Positions 22,118 to 33,409 of a stretch of 64,000 bases of DNA are shown here, piece by piece. The position numbers and the translations under genes were made by a program. The DNA lies in NCBI GenBank assembly GCA_000467715.1, contig AJFK01000769.1, forward strand, positions 87,960 through 151,959, read 5' to 3'. This stretch comes from Hysterium pulicare CBS 123377. Taxonomy: Eukaryota; Ascomycota; Dothideomycetes; Hysteriales; Hysteriaceae. The notes below the pieces were generated by a model that had not been told where the DNA came from, did no database searches, and saw only the letters and a list, made by a program, of their open reading frames with translations. The stretch's first letter is position 1; each line of letters opens with the position of its first letter.

Positions 22118-23260
22118 TTATACCGTTTTTGACCGATGCGGCGCTGCTTCTTCGGCTTTCGCTATAAGTTTCGTGTGCATCTCCGAAATTTCAGGGATGA
22201 TGAGGGACTCGATTTCGACAATGGGCTCGCCCTGTTGAGATTCCGCGTCCGGGTTTGCTTCTTGATTGCCGCCTGCAAGTCCTACGTAGGATTCGACACC
22301 AGAGAGACTCTTGGTCCTACGATTGCGGGGTACTCGAATCCATTTTTCTCCATCTATTCGCGACACAAAGACGACTTCCCATTTCCTGGTCATTAGCAGA
22401 TTCCCGATAACCAGATGATGGGCGTATTTATTTAGGGAATGTTTAGCTTTCTTCACAAGGATTGATGGGTCCGTCTCTAGCTTGAAGCTAACAATCATCC
22501 CTTCAGGTGCCCAACCGTCCACAAGCTGCTGTAGGAACTTTGGAACCGGTTCCAGGTCGATTATGAGACTTTTTCCTTGGGTGCGCGCTGCAGGCGTCTT
22601 TCCTCCTTTTCCAGCGTGATCCGTACCGTTCATACTCTGGCTGAACTCCTCTGATGACTGGATCTTGTGCTCAACCATTCGGTCTTGCGGTACGAAGAAG
22701 TCGGAGACCGCTGCAGCGAGATAAAACATTGCATTTGGGCCAAGTGGACGCATAAGCTTAGCCACCTCACGCAGCTCCCAGAGATATTCTGTGATGGTCA
22801 CAAACGACAAAATCAAGAGTTTGTTCTCCCTCTGAGCCGCGGTATACTGTCGTAGGACCCTCAGCATTTCCTCCTGATGTTGCTCGTCCACTACGACGCG
22901 GCCATTGTCTTCTTTCATATAGTCGAGGAATGACCGAGTGTTGTGGGAGTAGTGTCGAGAATAGGGAAGGAGGGAGTACTGGCGGTGGAGGAAGATAACG
23001 GCGTATCCTGCTTGCAGGAAGTATTCTGCGCTGGTCGCTCCGCGAGTCCCAGCAGAGAAATTGTCAATGAAGCGCACGGTCTGAGTCTCCAGGGGTACAG
23101 TAGTACCTCCGGAAGTGACAAGGACTACTCTTCTATGCTGTTCCGCATGTCGCGTTATGAACTCGCGAGCAAGGGTAACGTTGGATTTGAGGGATTTGGG
23201 AGGAGGGTTGTGGGTAAAGTAGTTGCTCTCGGCAGTTTCGGCAGCAGGATGGCTCTCCAT
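22118..23260 (-). CDS. CAB2: Phosphopantothenate-cysteine ligase (CoA biosynthesis)
   Basis: Intronless, 380 residues, the usual size for the eukaryotic enzyme. It joins 4'-phosphopantothenate to cysteine, the second step after pantothenate in cytosolic CoA synthesis. Diagnostic segments are [13 protein letters not shown] (about 46-58), the nucleotide-binding [12 protein letters not shown] (63-74), the [16 protein letters not shown] block and the SFKLETDP stretch of the DFP fold (PF04127). The C-terminal extension (Gln/Glu-rich, about 330-380) is poorly conserved in such proteins. The start is the first ATG of the frame, consistent with the family N-terminus. The yeast counterpart is CAB2. 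Confidence 0.92.
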   Translation of the reverse strand: MESHPAAETAESNYFTHNPPPKSLKSNVTLAREFITRHAEQHRRVVLVTSGGTTVPLETQTVRFIDNFSAGTRGATSAEYFLQAGYAVIFLHRQYSLLPYSRHYSHNTRSFLDYMKEDNGRVVVDEQHQEEMLRVLRQYTAAQRENKLLILSFVTITEYLWELREVAKLMRPLGPNAMFYLAAAVSDFFVPQDRMVEHKIQSSEEFSQSMNGTDHAGKGGKTPAARTQGKSLIIDLEPVPKFLQQLVDGWAPEGMIVSFKLETDPSILVKKAKHSLNKYAHHLVIGNLLMTRKWEVVFVSRIDGEKWIRVPRNRRTKSLSGVESYVGLAGGNQEANPDAESQQGEPIVEIESLIIPEISEMHTKLIAKAEEAAPHRSKTV

Positions 23261-25197
23261 AGTTATTCGACCTGGAGGTAAAGGGAAGGGGATGAAGGAG
23301 GAGGTTTGAGGTTGAGGATCGAAGGAGCGGTGTTATAGCCAGCCCAAAGGCTCACAATCGACTGTTCGGATTGCGAGACGTGGCCTCGGGGCGCACAATT
23401 TGGCAGGAATCCTATAACTCGGCAGCGACGAGTAGCATGGAACACTACACAGGGCTGGCAATGGCTTGAAGGTTGGCACAGCTTGTTGGGTGCTTCTCGG
23501 CCGGTGGAGTAAGATGATAGAAGAGCATTCGGGAATCGGAGGGGACCTCGGGAAGCTAGACGAAGCACGTGATCGCGCTTACTTCTACAGCAACCCCGCG
23601 TCTCCATGGTCGACATCTTTCCGCAACCTACCGCATAACTGTAGCCAGCGGTAGGGTGATACATGAAACCGCGAGCAAAAGCTTTCGTTTGTGAGCCATC
23701 CATTGTCGGCAAGTCGGAGATGTTTGCAATTGCCATGCTAGCGGTGGGCCTCGGGGAGTCTTCCACAATCAATCTTGCTGCCCAGAAAGGCCTGGTCAAC
23801 AGCTCACCACTCTCACATGTGATATAGCCCCGAGGATGGGAAGCCGCAGACTTTTGGGCTTTTGGTAGGGCCCTGATGTAGATGGCAGGCATAGGTTCCT
23901 ATGGAGCATTCCGTTTCCAGTGGCTAGACATAGCTGTTTGCTATATCAATGGATGCGGAACGATGAGCCAACGAATCAGAGAGAGCAGTTCTTGGCATAT
24001 ACAAAGCCCTGCGACTGCGGCTGCGACTAACCAGTACAGTGAACTTCGGCATCACGCAAAACACTAGTCAGCAATGGCAAATATATGATGGATGATTCTG
24101 ATCGCCTTAACCCGTTTCAGTTGGTAATATTCCAGTGACTCCCCATACTCCAGACCTAGGTGTGGCACCTAAGACCTTGATGCATCCGGTGAACGCCTGT
24201 CTAGCGGTGGTAATGCTGTTGATCGCTCCTTATGAAGTCAGGTTTTAGATTGTTGCTATAAGAAGCTTAATTTGGCCCAATGAAGGGTCGGTTATCGAAC
24301 AGCCTCACGTACCAAGACTTCCCATTCCCCATTCCCCATTTCCCATGCAGCATCTTGATCAGCCTACGCACAGCCATGTTCTGCCCAGGTGTTCTGTCGG
24401 ATGCCAGAAGCTGGTGGTGTACGTATGCTCACCCTGTTGCGCTAGTCTTAAGGGTTCGGAAGGAAGCGAGTGACTAAGCGAGACCGTATTGGGAGTTGAA
24501 GTTGCGGACTTCACGAAACTTCCATTTGATCACTTCTTTGCGCAACGCCCAGAATTTTGATTATTGGAATAGACGCCGTGGCTTCTGCTTCGATTATGCG
24601 AGTCTTGCAGTCAACACTTCGCCCGGTCGGCCTCCGCAATGCCGGCAATGTCGCCTGGCCAGTATATCTCTGGCGCAGCCAGTGTCTGGCTACGTCCATT
24701 GCAAAACACAAGATACACTGACACCTATCCGGTATATGGCATGGAAGAGATGCACATTGCCGCCACCGCTTGCCTTGAGCAGCAAATGCGGGCGTTGTTC
24801 TCCTTCATACCTTTGCAGGTTTCGTTGAAGTGCGGTCGAGTTTCCGCGCGTCTGATTGGCCGGAAGGATACTCCGGCGATCAAATTTATGGCCCATTTTC
24901 TCTACGATTCTGCGTCACCGGCAATGAGCCAACAACTCGTCACAAGCAATTGCTATCCCTTGACCGTGCCGCGACCTGGCAGAACCCCCCGCTGTCTCTT
25001 CTCGCCGGCCATACAATACCACCTCACCTATCGATTCGATCCGCAGTCGTTACTGTTACCGTTCGTCTATTATCGTGCCCCAAAGCCCTAATACTAACCT
25101 TAACTTCGCCTCAGACTCACCATCCGCGGAATTACTCCCCCTTCCAATGCTCAGGCTATGTCGCTAGTTGCCTATATCAATATCATCACCGACAGCG
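23261..25197. other. Intergenic region upstream of two divergent genes
   Basis: About 1.9 kb between the CoA-pathway gene and the Zn2Cys6 regulator, which diverge, so it holds both promoters. A 209-codon minus ORF (23263-23892) looks like a chance frame. A CCCATT-type simple repeat lies at 24319-24347. Confidence 0.5.
24319..24347. repeat. Short CCCATT-like simple repeat
   Basis: Four near-copies of a 7-8 bp CCCATTC/CCCATTT unit in a row in noncoding DNA. Confidence 0.6.
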
Positions 25198-27927
25198 ATG
25201 TCTCCACCAACCCCTCCACCCCCCCAACCCTCCGTTACACCTGGACCTTTGCCAAAGGTCGCTATTCCTAGGCTCCAGAGAGCTGCTGACAATGAAGCTG
25301 CGACTCAAAGTGCTGCTGAGAAACAAAGAGTCCCCAGAGCATGTAAAAACTGCCGGAAACGCAAAGTCAAGTGTTCTGGAGACAACCCTCAATGCAAGAA
25401 CTGCAACGACAATGACCTGCGGTGCGAGTACGATTTAACCAGGAGAGACCGCCTCAAAACGTGCGTCACTCTGTACCCCAAGTCAATGCATCCACCGTTT
25501 GACGTTCCGTAGGGCCATGGAACAAAATGTAGAGATGGCCAAATTACTGAACGATTTGAAGTTCCGGGCGAACGATAAGGATAGGAGAAAGATAGAGTCT
25601 ATCTTGCACGAGGTCTGTAATGCTCTTCTGCGCTCATTCATTAGTTTGGCTAAGAAACATCAGGTCGAGGACAATGTCGGCAGCGCCTTTGCATCCAACA
25701 GCAGGTCAAAGTTGAAAAGGCTGAGGACGTTTGACCAAGAAAAGAGACACGGAGAATCATCAGCACGAGGCGATGCCGGCTCCAACGAAGACCTGGATTT
25801 TATAGACGAAGACCTTGATCGCGATGAGGAAGCTAGGGCAACGGGATATTTGGGTAAGAGCTCTGAAATCCAATGGCTCCGACATTTGAGGGCCGACATC
25901 GACGATGATACACGGTCCGATATCGATCCATCTATCTCCTCATATGCAACTTCAGGAGGATGGAGTGATGGGGTGGGCAACCAACACGGCATTGCGTCCA
26001 GGGTACATCGCAGCGAACGCGCTAATGCTCATGCACATGTGAATGACTCAACCTTTTACCTCGATAACGACGAAATTGAAGTTACGGATTTGGATAAGTA
26101 TGGTATCCCAGATGCAAATGCCGCGGAGAGGTATTATACGTATTATATTGACACGGTACACGACTCTTTTCCCATCATATCCAAGAGATCTTCTGAGGAA
26201 CTGCTAAGCAGGTACATCGAATCACTGCAAGGAGGACGAATGTTTCCAGATGATCCGAAGAAGGCCGCAATACTGAATTTGATATTCGCAATTGGGTCAA
26301 AGTTCTCTCAGCTGGTGGGAGACGAAGGGGAGTCTACGGTAGGGGAGGAGCAACATTTAATCTTCCAATGTCGTGCGCGGGTCCTAGGTGTCCAACCAAC
26401 AACTTTAGTCTCACACCCCAACCTCGCAAAAATCCAGATCTTGGGTCTTCTCGCCTTTTATTACGTCTCCATTGGACAAATAAATCGGTAAGCTACGTTG
26501 CCCCAAACGCCGCCATTGTAGACTAATCGGTTTTTACCAGAGCTTGGGTTGTCATGGGTACGGCGATCCGGTTCGCCCATGCACTTGGTTTACATGTCCG
26601 AAATGAAGATCCAGATGCCAAGGCCATCAGAAAAGAGTCTCTCAAGCGTACCTGGTGGGCGCTTTATAGCCTCGACTGCGTCCTCACGGTCATAACTGGC
26701 AGACCAAGCGGCATTGATGATGAAGATTGCGCCGTGCCTCTTCCATTGCCGCTGCCCGAAGACGAAATTACCGAATCTATGAACCCTTCCGACGCTCAGA
26801 CTCTAGCGCCAACGTCCGTGTTCAGCACGGGTGCTTCAACTCCTTCCATCACAATCAACCATGTGTATATAATGCCGCCTTCCACTCCACCAAATTCGGG
26901 CACGTACTTGACTGCTAGAATTCAAATCGGCTCGATCACTCAAAGGGTCTTGAGCTGTCTATACTCTCCTGCTGTTGCGAGGGAGCTATCCTGGGCACAA
27001 GTACAGGTTTCCATGACCAGCTTGCTTCAGCTGCTGAATGATTGGGCCAAGGCCCTACCTACCCCCTTCGACTTCGTCTATCAGAATCCCGATGGTCCAT
27101 ATGGTCGTGAACGGATGATGCTCGGACTGTATTATCTTAGCACAAAAATCCTTATCACACGGCCTTGTGTTTGTAGACTTGATCGCCGAATTGAGAACCA
27201 AACACAAAATTCAAACACATTCAACCGAGAAATGGCACAAATGTGCGTCGACGCCGCGAAGGGAATTATAAACATGCTACCGGATCGCCCGGACCCAGAC
27301 TACATTTACAATACAGGGCCTTGGTGGACAATCACGCACAACCTCATGCAAGCCTTCTCTGTTCTATTGCTTGAAATGTCGTTCAATTCGGCCCACGTTG
27401 CACGAAACAAAGAACCGCTCACGCGCTATGTGCATAAAATTCTTCCATGGTTCCGAGCCTTGAAGGAGCACAATCACATTGCGGAGAAGGCGTATAAAAC
27501 GGCGTTGATAGTCTTGCGGAAGGTTTCATCACGGATAAATATCGACATATCGGACATTCTTTCTGAGCATCCTCCAGACACAGGAGCTTCTTTCTCGACG
27601 CCATATCGCCCGGCTTTTCGTTCACCTCAGCGCGAATTCTCCCGCCGTAAATCGGAACTACGCACTGCTACGTCGCCAGGAGCTAATGATGCTTCTCTAA
27701 CACAGATGTTCGCACCCACTGACACAGCGTCGTCGATGTTCTACGATCCCGCCAACTTCTACCAGCCAGGTTCTTATCCCGGTCTTCAACAAGCACCCTT
27801 TTTCACAAGTTACGACCAGCAGAATCCCTTCACGACAGTAGCCAGCAGGCAGCAGTACAATTTCCCAGATGTTTCGATGCAAGAATATCCCGAAGATGGA
27901 CATGATGATCTATATGAGAATGGCTAG
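25198..27927 (+). CDS. Zn(II)2Cys6 fungal transcription factor
   Basis: Three exons: 25198-25460, 25513-26487 and 26541-27927, with introns of 52 and 53 bp, giving 874 residues. A Pro-rich N-terminus precedes the binuclear zinc cluster at residues 49-76 (C-x2-C-x6-C-x6-C-x2-C-x6-C, beginning RACKNCRKRKVKC). A coiled-coil linker follows (MAKLLNDLKFRANDK), then an acidic/Ser-rich spacer and the fungal-specific transcription factor domain (PF04082) from roughly residue 250 to 570, with the characteristic AHALGLHVRNED and LKRTWWALYSLDCVLTVITGRPSGI motifs. The C-terminus is Gln/Pro/Tyr-rich and could activate transcription. It acts in the nucleus; the target genes are unknown. The translation start is the ATG at 25198. 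Confidence 0.9.
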
Positions 27928-29330
27928 GAAACCATTTATAATGGCCAACGTCGGCACTTGGGACGAAGAAGTCGATGACTGTGTGCCTATCTTTGGGCCA
28001 TGGCAGAAGCATTAATCCAAAAGTTCGACCGTAGAAATTGTAGTGGGCATTAGGGTCGATATTTCGTTGAGTGAGGCAGGGTGGGGATTCATTAATAGTG
28101 AATTGGCTTTATCCCCATAGACACACGATTGGAGTCTTGACGGAAGATACCCGAGCTTCGTTCTAAGCTCTTTAGCTAAACTTCCATAACCTACTATTGA
28201 TCCAAGTTTTGTAACTGGAACCATTTGGGATCAAATAATGCTTGCTTATGGCAAGTAGACCGTTGATGCCTTTCCGATATTTTACTGAACTCTCGTATTT
28301 GCTAACCAGATAGGTACCTATTGAACTCCCCAACCTAGTGTTTTGTCAAGTATGCGTCCTTTCTTACCATTACACGTCAACGAATGCACTTCTTCTTCAC
28401 AAAGCATCATACCAATACTTTCTAACCACGCTTCACTCACATGGTTTATACATACCGCACATACAGAAGATCGAGGTAGGCCTGCTATGGGATCGATATA
28501 AGTCTAACTAGAGAGGAAGCAAAGATGGACGTTCGTAGGCAATATGCAAGAGAGTTCTTTCCTTCTTACAGGAACCTTAGCAACTTCAAGGAGATTTCAA
28601 AGGCCTCTAAGGCTTCCGGGGGTTCCTTTCGAAGTCTAGAGGAAAGAGCCAGAGTCGTCTAAGCTAGGTAGAATAGCGACGGTCACGGTGGCGATGTGTG
28701 GGATGGGTAAAAAAAGGCTGCCCTTCCACCACTCTCAAAGCCTTACCGCCTGAAACCCCAAAAATTGATTAGCTTCATAAGAATCTAGATTTCGTTAGAT
28801 TCGCAAAATGGAGTGCATAAAGGTGCGATTGAGTAGCTACAGAGAGGAATATGTCAACATGATTCTGGGGGTAGCTTAAGGGGTATGTAAAAAGGGGTAA
28901 AATAGGCCCGATTGCCCATGTGACTGGCACCTTACTAATCTACGAGGAACGTCAAGGCTCGATGTTCTCATCATCTCATGTTTCTCCGAACCTTGTATAC
29001 ATAACCGGCCTATAGACGCACCTCCCACACTTCGAGAAAATGCCGACAGTTCGATTTCTTAGACTGTTATTCAACTTGTCGTTGAGATGGACTTCTTCCG
29101 AGTAGGCTTCTTTGCGCTTGCTTGGTATTCTTCCGAAGAACACTTCATGGATCATTGGCTCGGAGAGGATACGCGAGGTCTGCTCTTGCCGTGATTACAA
29201 GCAGTTGTTTGTCATTTGTTTGCGGACTTGAGTGACCTATAGCCCAGATAAGTTTTGATTTGGCGTACAGTTGTACTGTCACGATTGAGTCATCTCTTTT
29301 ACATGAACCATAATGCATGATTGACTCAAG
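27928..29330. other. Intergenic, no intact gene
   Basis: About 1.4 kb, AT-rich in parts. An open stretch on the plus strand near 29087-29193 (beginning MDFFRVGFFALAWYSSEE) is short and stands just before the decayed ORF at 29331; it may be part of it. Nothing else recognised. Confidence 0.4.
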
Positions 29331-30395
29331 ATGGACTGCAAGGTGTTGGCCCGATACTGGTACCCAGAAGATTCTGAATTCAGTGACGCCGATTATCTAT
29401 TACGGATGAAGTACGAAGGCGATTGGAAATACTTCAACACTGTTGCATTTATGGACCCAGAGGACGTGCTACTTGCTTATACCCAGACCCGATTGGCCGA
29501 AGACTGGGACGAACGGGAGAGCTGGTTTAGGGACCTATGTCGGCTGCGCAAATTTTACCGAGCTTGGGTCCTTTAATATTGGAACAACCATGTAATTGGT
29601 GAGGATGATAAGAATACACGAAAGGCATGGGCAGATGTTCTGCAGGAGTTACCGAAGTTAAACAATCTTTTGCTATTTTCATTCACAGATCGAGACGACA
29701 GGCTGAGGCATCCTGTTCGGGGCATCCGGGACTATCTGGTACCGCATTTACAGTATACCATGGTATGGGAGTATTGTAAGAAGACTCGGCGATATGAAGA
29801 GGTGAAAAAGCTCTGTATTCATTATGCGGAAGGGAATCCCTTATCCCTTTCGTTTTAGCACGGGGTTGATGCCAGAGATGCTCACTCTGAATGCTCCACA
29901 GTCAGACTCAGTTTAAGTCCCTCAAAACTAATGCAAGCATGCTTGGTTATATAAGCATAGATTAGTTACATAAATGGAAAATGAATAACCCGACTTGGGG
30001 TTTCCTGCTTCGCATCCAAACTCCGCAAAATTTTCCAAGATTTTGTGGCTGCATGCTGTGCACAGGTCACTTCCGCTCAACGATTTAGATTCAATACAAT
30101 TGTTGGACGGATGAACTAGAAAAGCTCCAGAAAGAAAGTGCGCTAAGTCATATCGATTATGACGCAGCAGACGATTGGGAAGAGGTTGAAAATAGCGCCC
30201 AATACCCGGGAGCCTTGCAGCGAGACCTTGAGAATCCGGAAGAAGACAATTGGATGGAGGTATTCGACCTTTTCGATGCGAGCTTCTGGAAGGATATAAC
30301 GATACGGTCCGCGGGGCGTCGCTTCATTGGCCACGTTTTCAAACCACTGGAAAATTACCTTGAACCGATTGTACAGCCTCGATCCTTTCGTTAGG
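29331..30395 (+). pseudogene. Decayed protein gene of unknown family
   Basis: One frame reads from an ATG at 29331 to a TAG at 29858, broken by a single TAA at 29574-29576. Protein-like sequence continues in the same frame on both sides (FYRAWVL, stop, then YWNNHVIGEDD). A second open stretch, after a TTTAG at about 30083-30087, encodes an acidic, Trp-containing segment (DDWEEVENSAQYPGALQRD, then EVFDLFDASFWKDI) to a TAG at about 30395. Both look like former coding DNA, with Trp, Tyr and charged residues spaced as in folded proteins. I cannot assign a family, and whether the two parts were one gene is an inference. A readthrough or a base-calling error at 29574 is the alternative to decay. 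Confidence 0.5.
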
Positions 30396-30587
30396 TAGAT
30401 GTCGGCCTCTAGTCGCACTCGCGGCGGACTTTTGCTTTCTTTCTTGATTCTTGATTAGACGCTTTTTGTTCGCTTGATTTAGATTGGATACACATCAATT
30501 TTACCTCATAAATGAGATCTTTGAAATACGTGACTGCTTAATATTCAAAAGTATGACTGCATACATAGGGTTTGTACCTTATCATAC

Positions 30588-32369
30588 CTATGGATCCGCA
30601 TCGCGCATATCACTCTTGAACCTTTCAATAGCTCTTGCCTTCGTCTCCTTCCAGTCCACGTGCGGCTTCGGGTATCCTAGTTTCTCGAATTCTTCCTTTG
30701 ATAACCTTGCATAAGGAGCAAACACAGCCTTCCCCTTCACGTCTTTAAGCTCCGGAACCCACTTGCGGATATAGTCGCCTTGAGGGTCATTTCGTTCGGC
30801 TTGCGAAACAGGATTGAAGACCGTGTAGCTAGGTTCCCAGCCTTGGGTGTTGTTTGAGAGGTCCCAGTCGATAAGTGTCTCAGCAAAGTAGCGTTCACCA
30901 CGTCGATAGTCTATTAGTAAATTGCAATAAAGATACGATGACACGTTCATGCGTAGCCTGTTGTGCATGTATGCTTCGGTGTTCAATTGGCGCATCCCGG
31001 CATCAACAAATGGCTCTCCTGTTTTACCCTCATACCACTTCTTCCAGCCCTCCTCATCATCTTCCCATTGCACGAAATCAAATTTGAGGTTTTGGGGTAA
31101 ATTCATGACAGTATGCGGCGTCGTAAGTGTGGTCTGACGATAAAGTTCTCGGAAAACAATTTCTCGAACCCACGCTGACACTCCAGCGCTGGACCCAGAA
31201 GTGCTGAAGTCGCTGCTGCCGTCATTGTACTTCTGCACTTTAGATAAGGCCTCGCGAACGCTGACCATGCCGGAAGAGAAGTATGCGCTCATACGTGAGG
31301 TTGACTCTGCTGCCGGGTTGCTGCGAGTTGCGGCATAATCCTCGATCTTGTTCTTGATGAAGTCTTCCACTCGTTTGATACCTGCATCATGCCCAGCTGG
31401 CCACAACTTTCGTATGTTATTTCGCTCCTCGTTGGACGAGAACTGTTTATCCTTTGCTGGTTCGGGTAGCTCGGAGTCGAAGAGAGATTTGAATTCTTTC
31501 GAAACGGATGAACCGTTCTTTACGGGCGAAGGTACCGTTTTCAGAAGCTCTGCATTCTCCTTAACTTCTGCTAGCCATGCACGATGATATGGTGTGAAAA
31601 CTTTCATTGGCTTATCACCACCGGTTTTGATGGTACCAGGTTCCATAACAGTCTGGTCATGGTGCAAAGAGACGTGCACCTCCGAACCAATGTTGTCCAT
31701 CAACTTGATATCCCTCCTAAGCTCATCCACTTCGTATTCATAGTTTGCAAAAAGATGAGACACGGAATTTTTCTTTAGAAATTCTACTACTCGAGGAACG
31801 ATCTCCTCTCTTTTGTCAGCCTGCAAGAAGACGAGCGGGATATTGAGTTTTTTCAGCTCTTTTTGCATGAGACTGAGTGCCTCCAGAATGAAGTCTACTC
31901 GAGCGGGGCTTGTGCCGTGCCACGAGAGCTCTGCAGGACAGTTAAGATAAATGCAGATCAACGGTTTCTTGGACTTTTGTGCGAGCTCGGAAGCGTTGTG
32001 CAGGGCGATATTATCTTGTATCCTAAGATCCTTGCTTCGGAACCAATGGACGACTTTGGAAACCTCTTTCTTCGACTCTTGGGCTTCTAATGCATCAAGC
32101 AAATGATCGTATGGTGGGTCTGCGTCGACTTGCTTTGCGCGTTTGGTGGTTGGGTGACCGAGCTCTGAGCGCTCGTATGCTGTTCGTTTGGACATTTTGG
32201 ATTTCTTTGACGGGGCTTGTGTTTTTGGGGAAGTATTGAACAGTTTTAGGAGGACTTGTTTGGGAGGATAGTGGCGCACGATAGCAGGACGGATGCTACT
32301 CAAAATGAGATAGTTTTGGAAAAACAGAGGAGGCCGCTTGGAAAGTAGATCTCTGCCCTTGGATATCAT
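30588..32369 (-). CDS. phr: Class I CPD photolyase
   Basis: A blue-light flavoenzyme that splits cyclobutane pyrimidine dimers. The photolyase N-terminal (antenna) domain begins with VVHWFRSKDLRIQDN. The FAD-binding helical domain carries the hallmark WVREIVFRELYRQ, GMRQLNTEAYMHNRLRM and LSNNTQGWEPSYTVFNPVSQ segments. The frame is open to 32465. Three candidate starts exist: 32465, 32369 (593 residues) and 32195 (535 residues, MSKRTAYERS). The stretch between the last two is basic and nearly free of acidic residues, as in a mitochondrial presequence. Alternative starts could therefore give mitochondrial and nuclear forms, as reported for some fungal photolyases. A basic nuclear-localisation-like patch (TTKRAKQ) follows the third start. 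Intronless. Confidence 0.93.
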   Translation of the reverse strand: MISKGRDLLSKRPPLFFQNYLILSSIRPAIVRHYPPKQVLLKLFNTSPKTQAPSKKSKMSKRTAYERSELGHPTTKRAKQVDADPPYDHLLDALEAQESKKEVSKVVHWFRSKDLRIQDNIALHNASELAQKSKKPLICIYLNCPAELSWHGTSPARVDFILEALSLMQKELKKLNIPLVFLQADKREEIVPRVVEFLKKNSVSHLFANYEYEVDELRRDIKLMDNIGSEVHVSLHHDQTVMEPGTIKTGGDKPMKVFTPYHRAWLAEVKENAELLKTVPSPVKNGSSVSKEFKSLFDSELPEPAKDKQFSSNEERNNIRKLWPAGHDAGIKRVEDFIKNKIEDYAATRSNPAAESTSRMSAYFSSGMVSVREALSKVQKYNDGSSDFSTSGSSAGVSAWVREIVFRELYRQTTLTTPHTVMNLPQNLKFDFVQWEDDEEGWKKWYEGKTGEPFVDAGMRQLNTEAYMHNRLRMNVSSYLYCNLLIDYRRGERYFAETLIDWDLSNNTQGWEPSYTVFNPVSQAERNDPQGDYIRKWVPELKDVKGKAVFAPYARLSKEEFEKLGYPKPHVDWKETKARAIERFKSDMRDADP

Positions 32370-33409
32370 TGACAAGTTAAAACCAAATAATGAACCTACC
32401 TGAACGCGGATATTAATAAAGCCACGCCTGAAAGAATAGTGCAAAATGGTGACGTAAGTGAACACGATCGTTCCCCTGCCAAGTGAATCTAAGATCTAGA
32501 GATCTTCCCGCGCCGGGCAACCAAGATCGCGGAATCAGCAAAGGCATGATCGGGAGTTGGTGGTTGGGACACTGATAGTCGACGCAGATGACGTTGCTGT
32601 GCAGATAAGACGGAGACGATAGATGGAGAAAAGACGTTCACATCGTATTGGCTAACCCAACTTGGCCTACACGTGACTTCCCTCTTGCGTTAATGACAAA
32701 GGAAACTTCAGATGATTTGCATAGACGCATCATTGGCCCATTTCATTTTGAGAAGTATTCAAAAGCATTGTTCAATTATCTTGGTGCCATGCATAACGAG
32801 TATAACATGCTATATCCCCTCCATCCCAAGCCAACATTTCAGCCCCTTCACTGTTGTTATATTTCTATGTTATATTACTCACTCGAATAACTGACTAACT
32901 TCGTTCTCTTTACTCGCACCTTCTATCAATCCCCTCAACCTTCGACACCTGTTCCACTCTTCTCGGACTAAACAACTCCCAACAGTCTTTGCTGATTCAA
33001 GCAAGCTCCCATCAGTATCCAACAACCCCACTTTCATACCATGATTTCATTATTAGCACGGTGCTTGAGGTGGGAGTAAGCTTCGTTCATAATAACTCTG
33101 TGGGAAGTAAATCTACTAATAGAAGAGTCCGACGATTTCATGCCATGATCGGCCCTGATTCCTAATTTTCAATCATCTTTGATGGAGTCAAAAGCATGTG
33201 GGAGACAGGGGCGAAGGAACACGATACCCTGCTCCGTATCCAAACTTTCCTTTCTCAAATCTTTCGGAGCGATACGTACAACTGCAAATGCCCCTCCATA
33301 AACACCCTCCGCTTGAACAGATACGTCTCTACGAATATAAATCAAAATGCTGATCCAAGAATCCCACAAAGATGTTTCCACGCAAGCAGGAGGAGAGATG
33401 AGTAATTGA
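32370..33409. other. Intergenic between photolyase and hydrolase genes
   Basis: About 1 kb between divergent genes. No convincing exon for the start of the downstream hydrolase was found here; the 70-codon minus ORF at 33169-33381 is weak. Open plus-strand fragments lack support. Confidence 0.45.

Noticed and set aside
23263-23892. 209-codon minus-strand ORF upstream of the CoA-pathway gene
   Set aside because: Composition is not protein-like, no motif is seen, and it lies in the promoter and leader of the adjacent gene.
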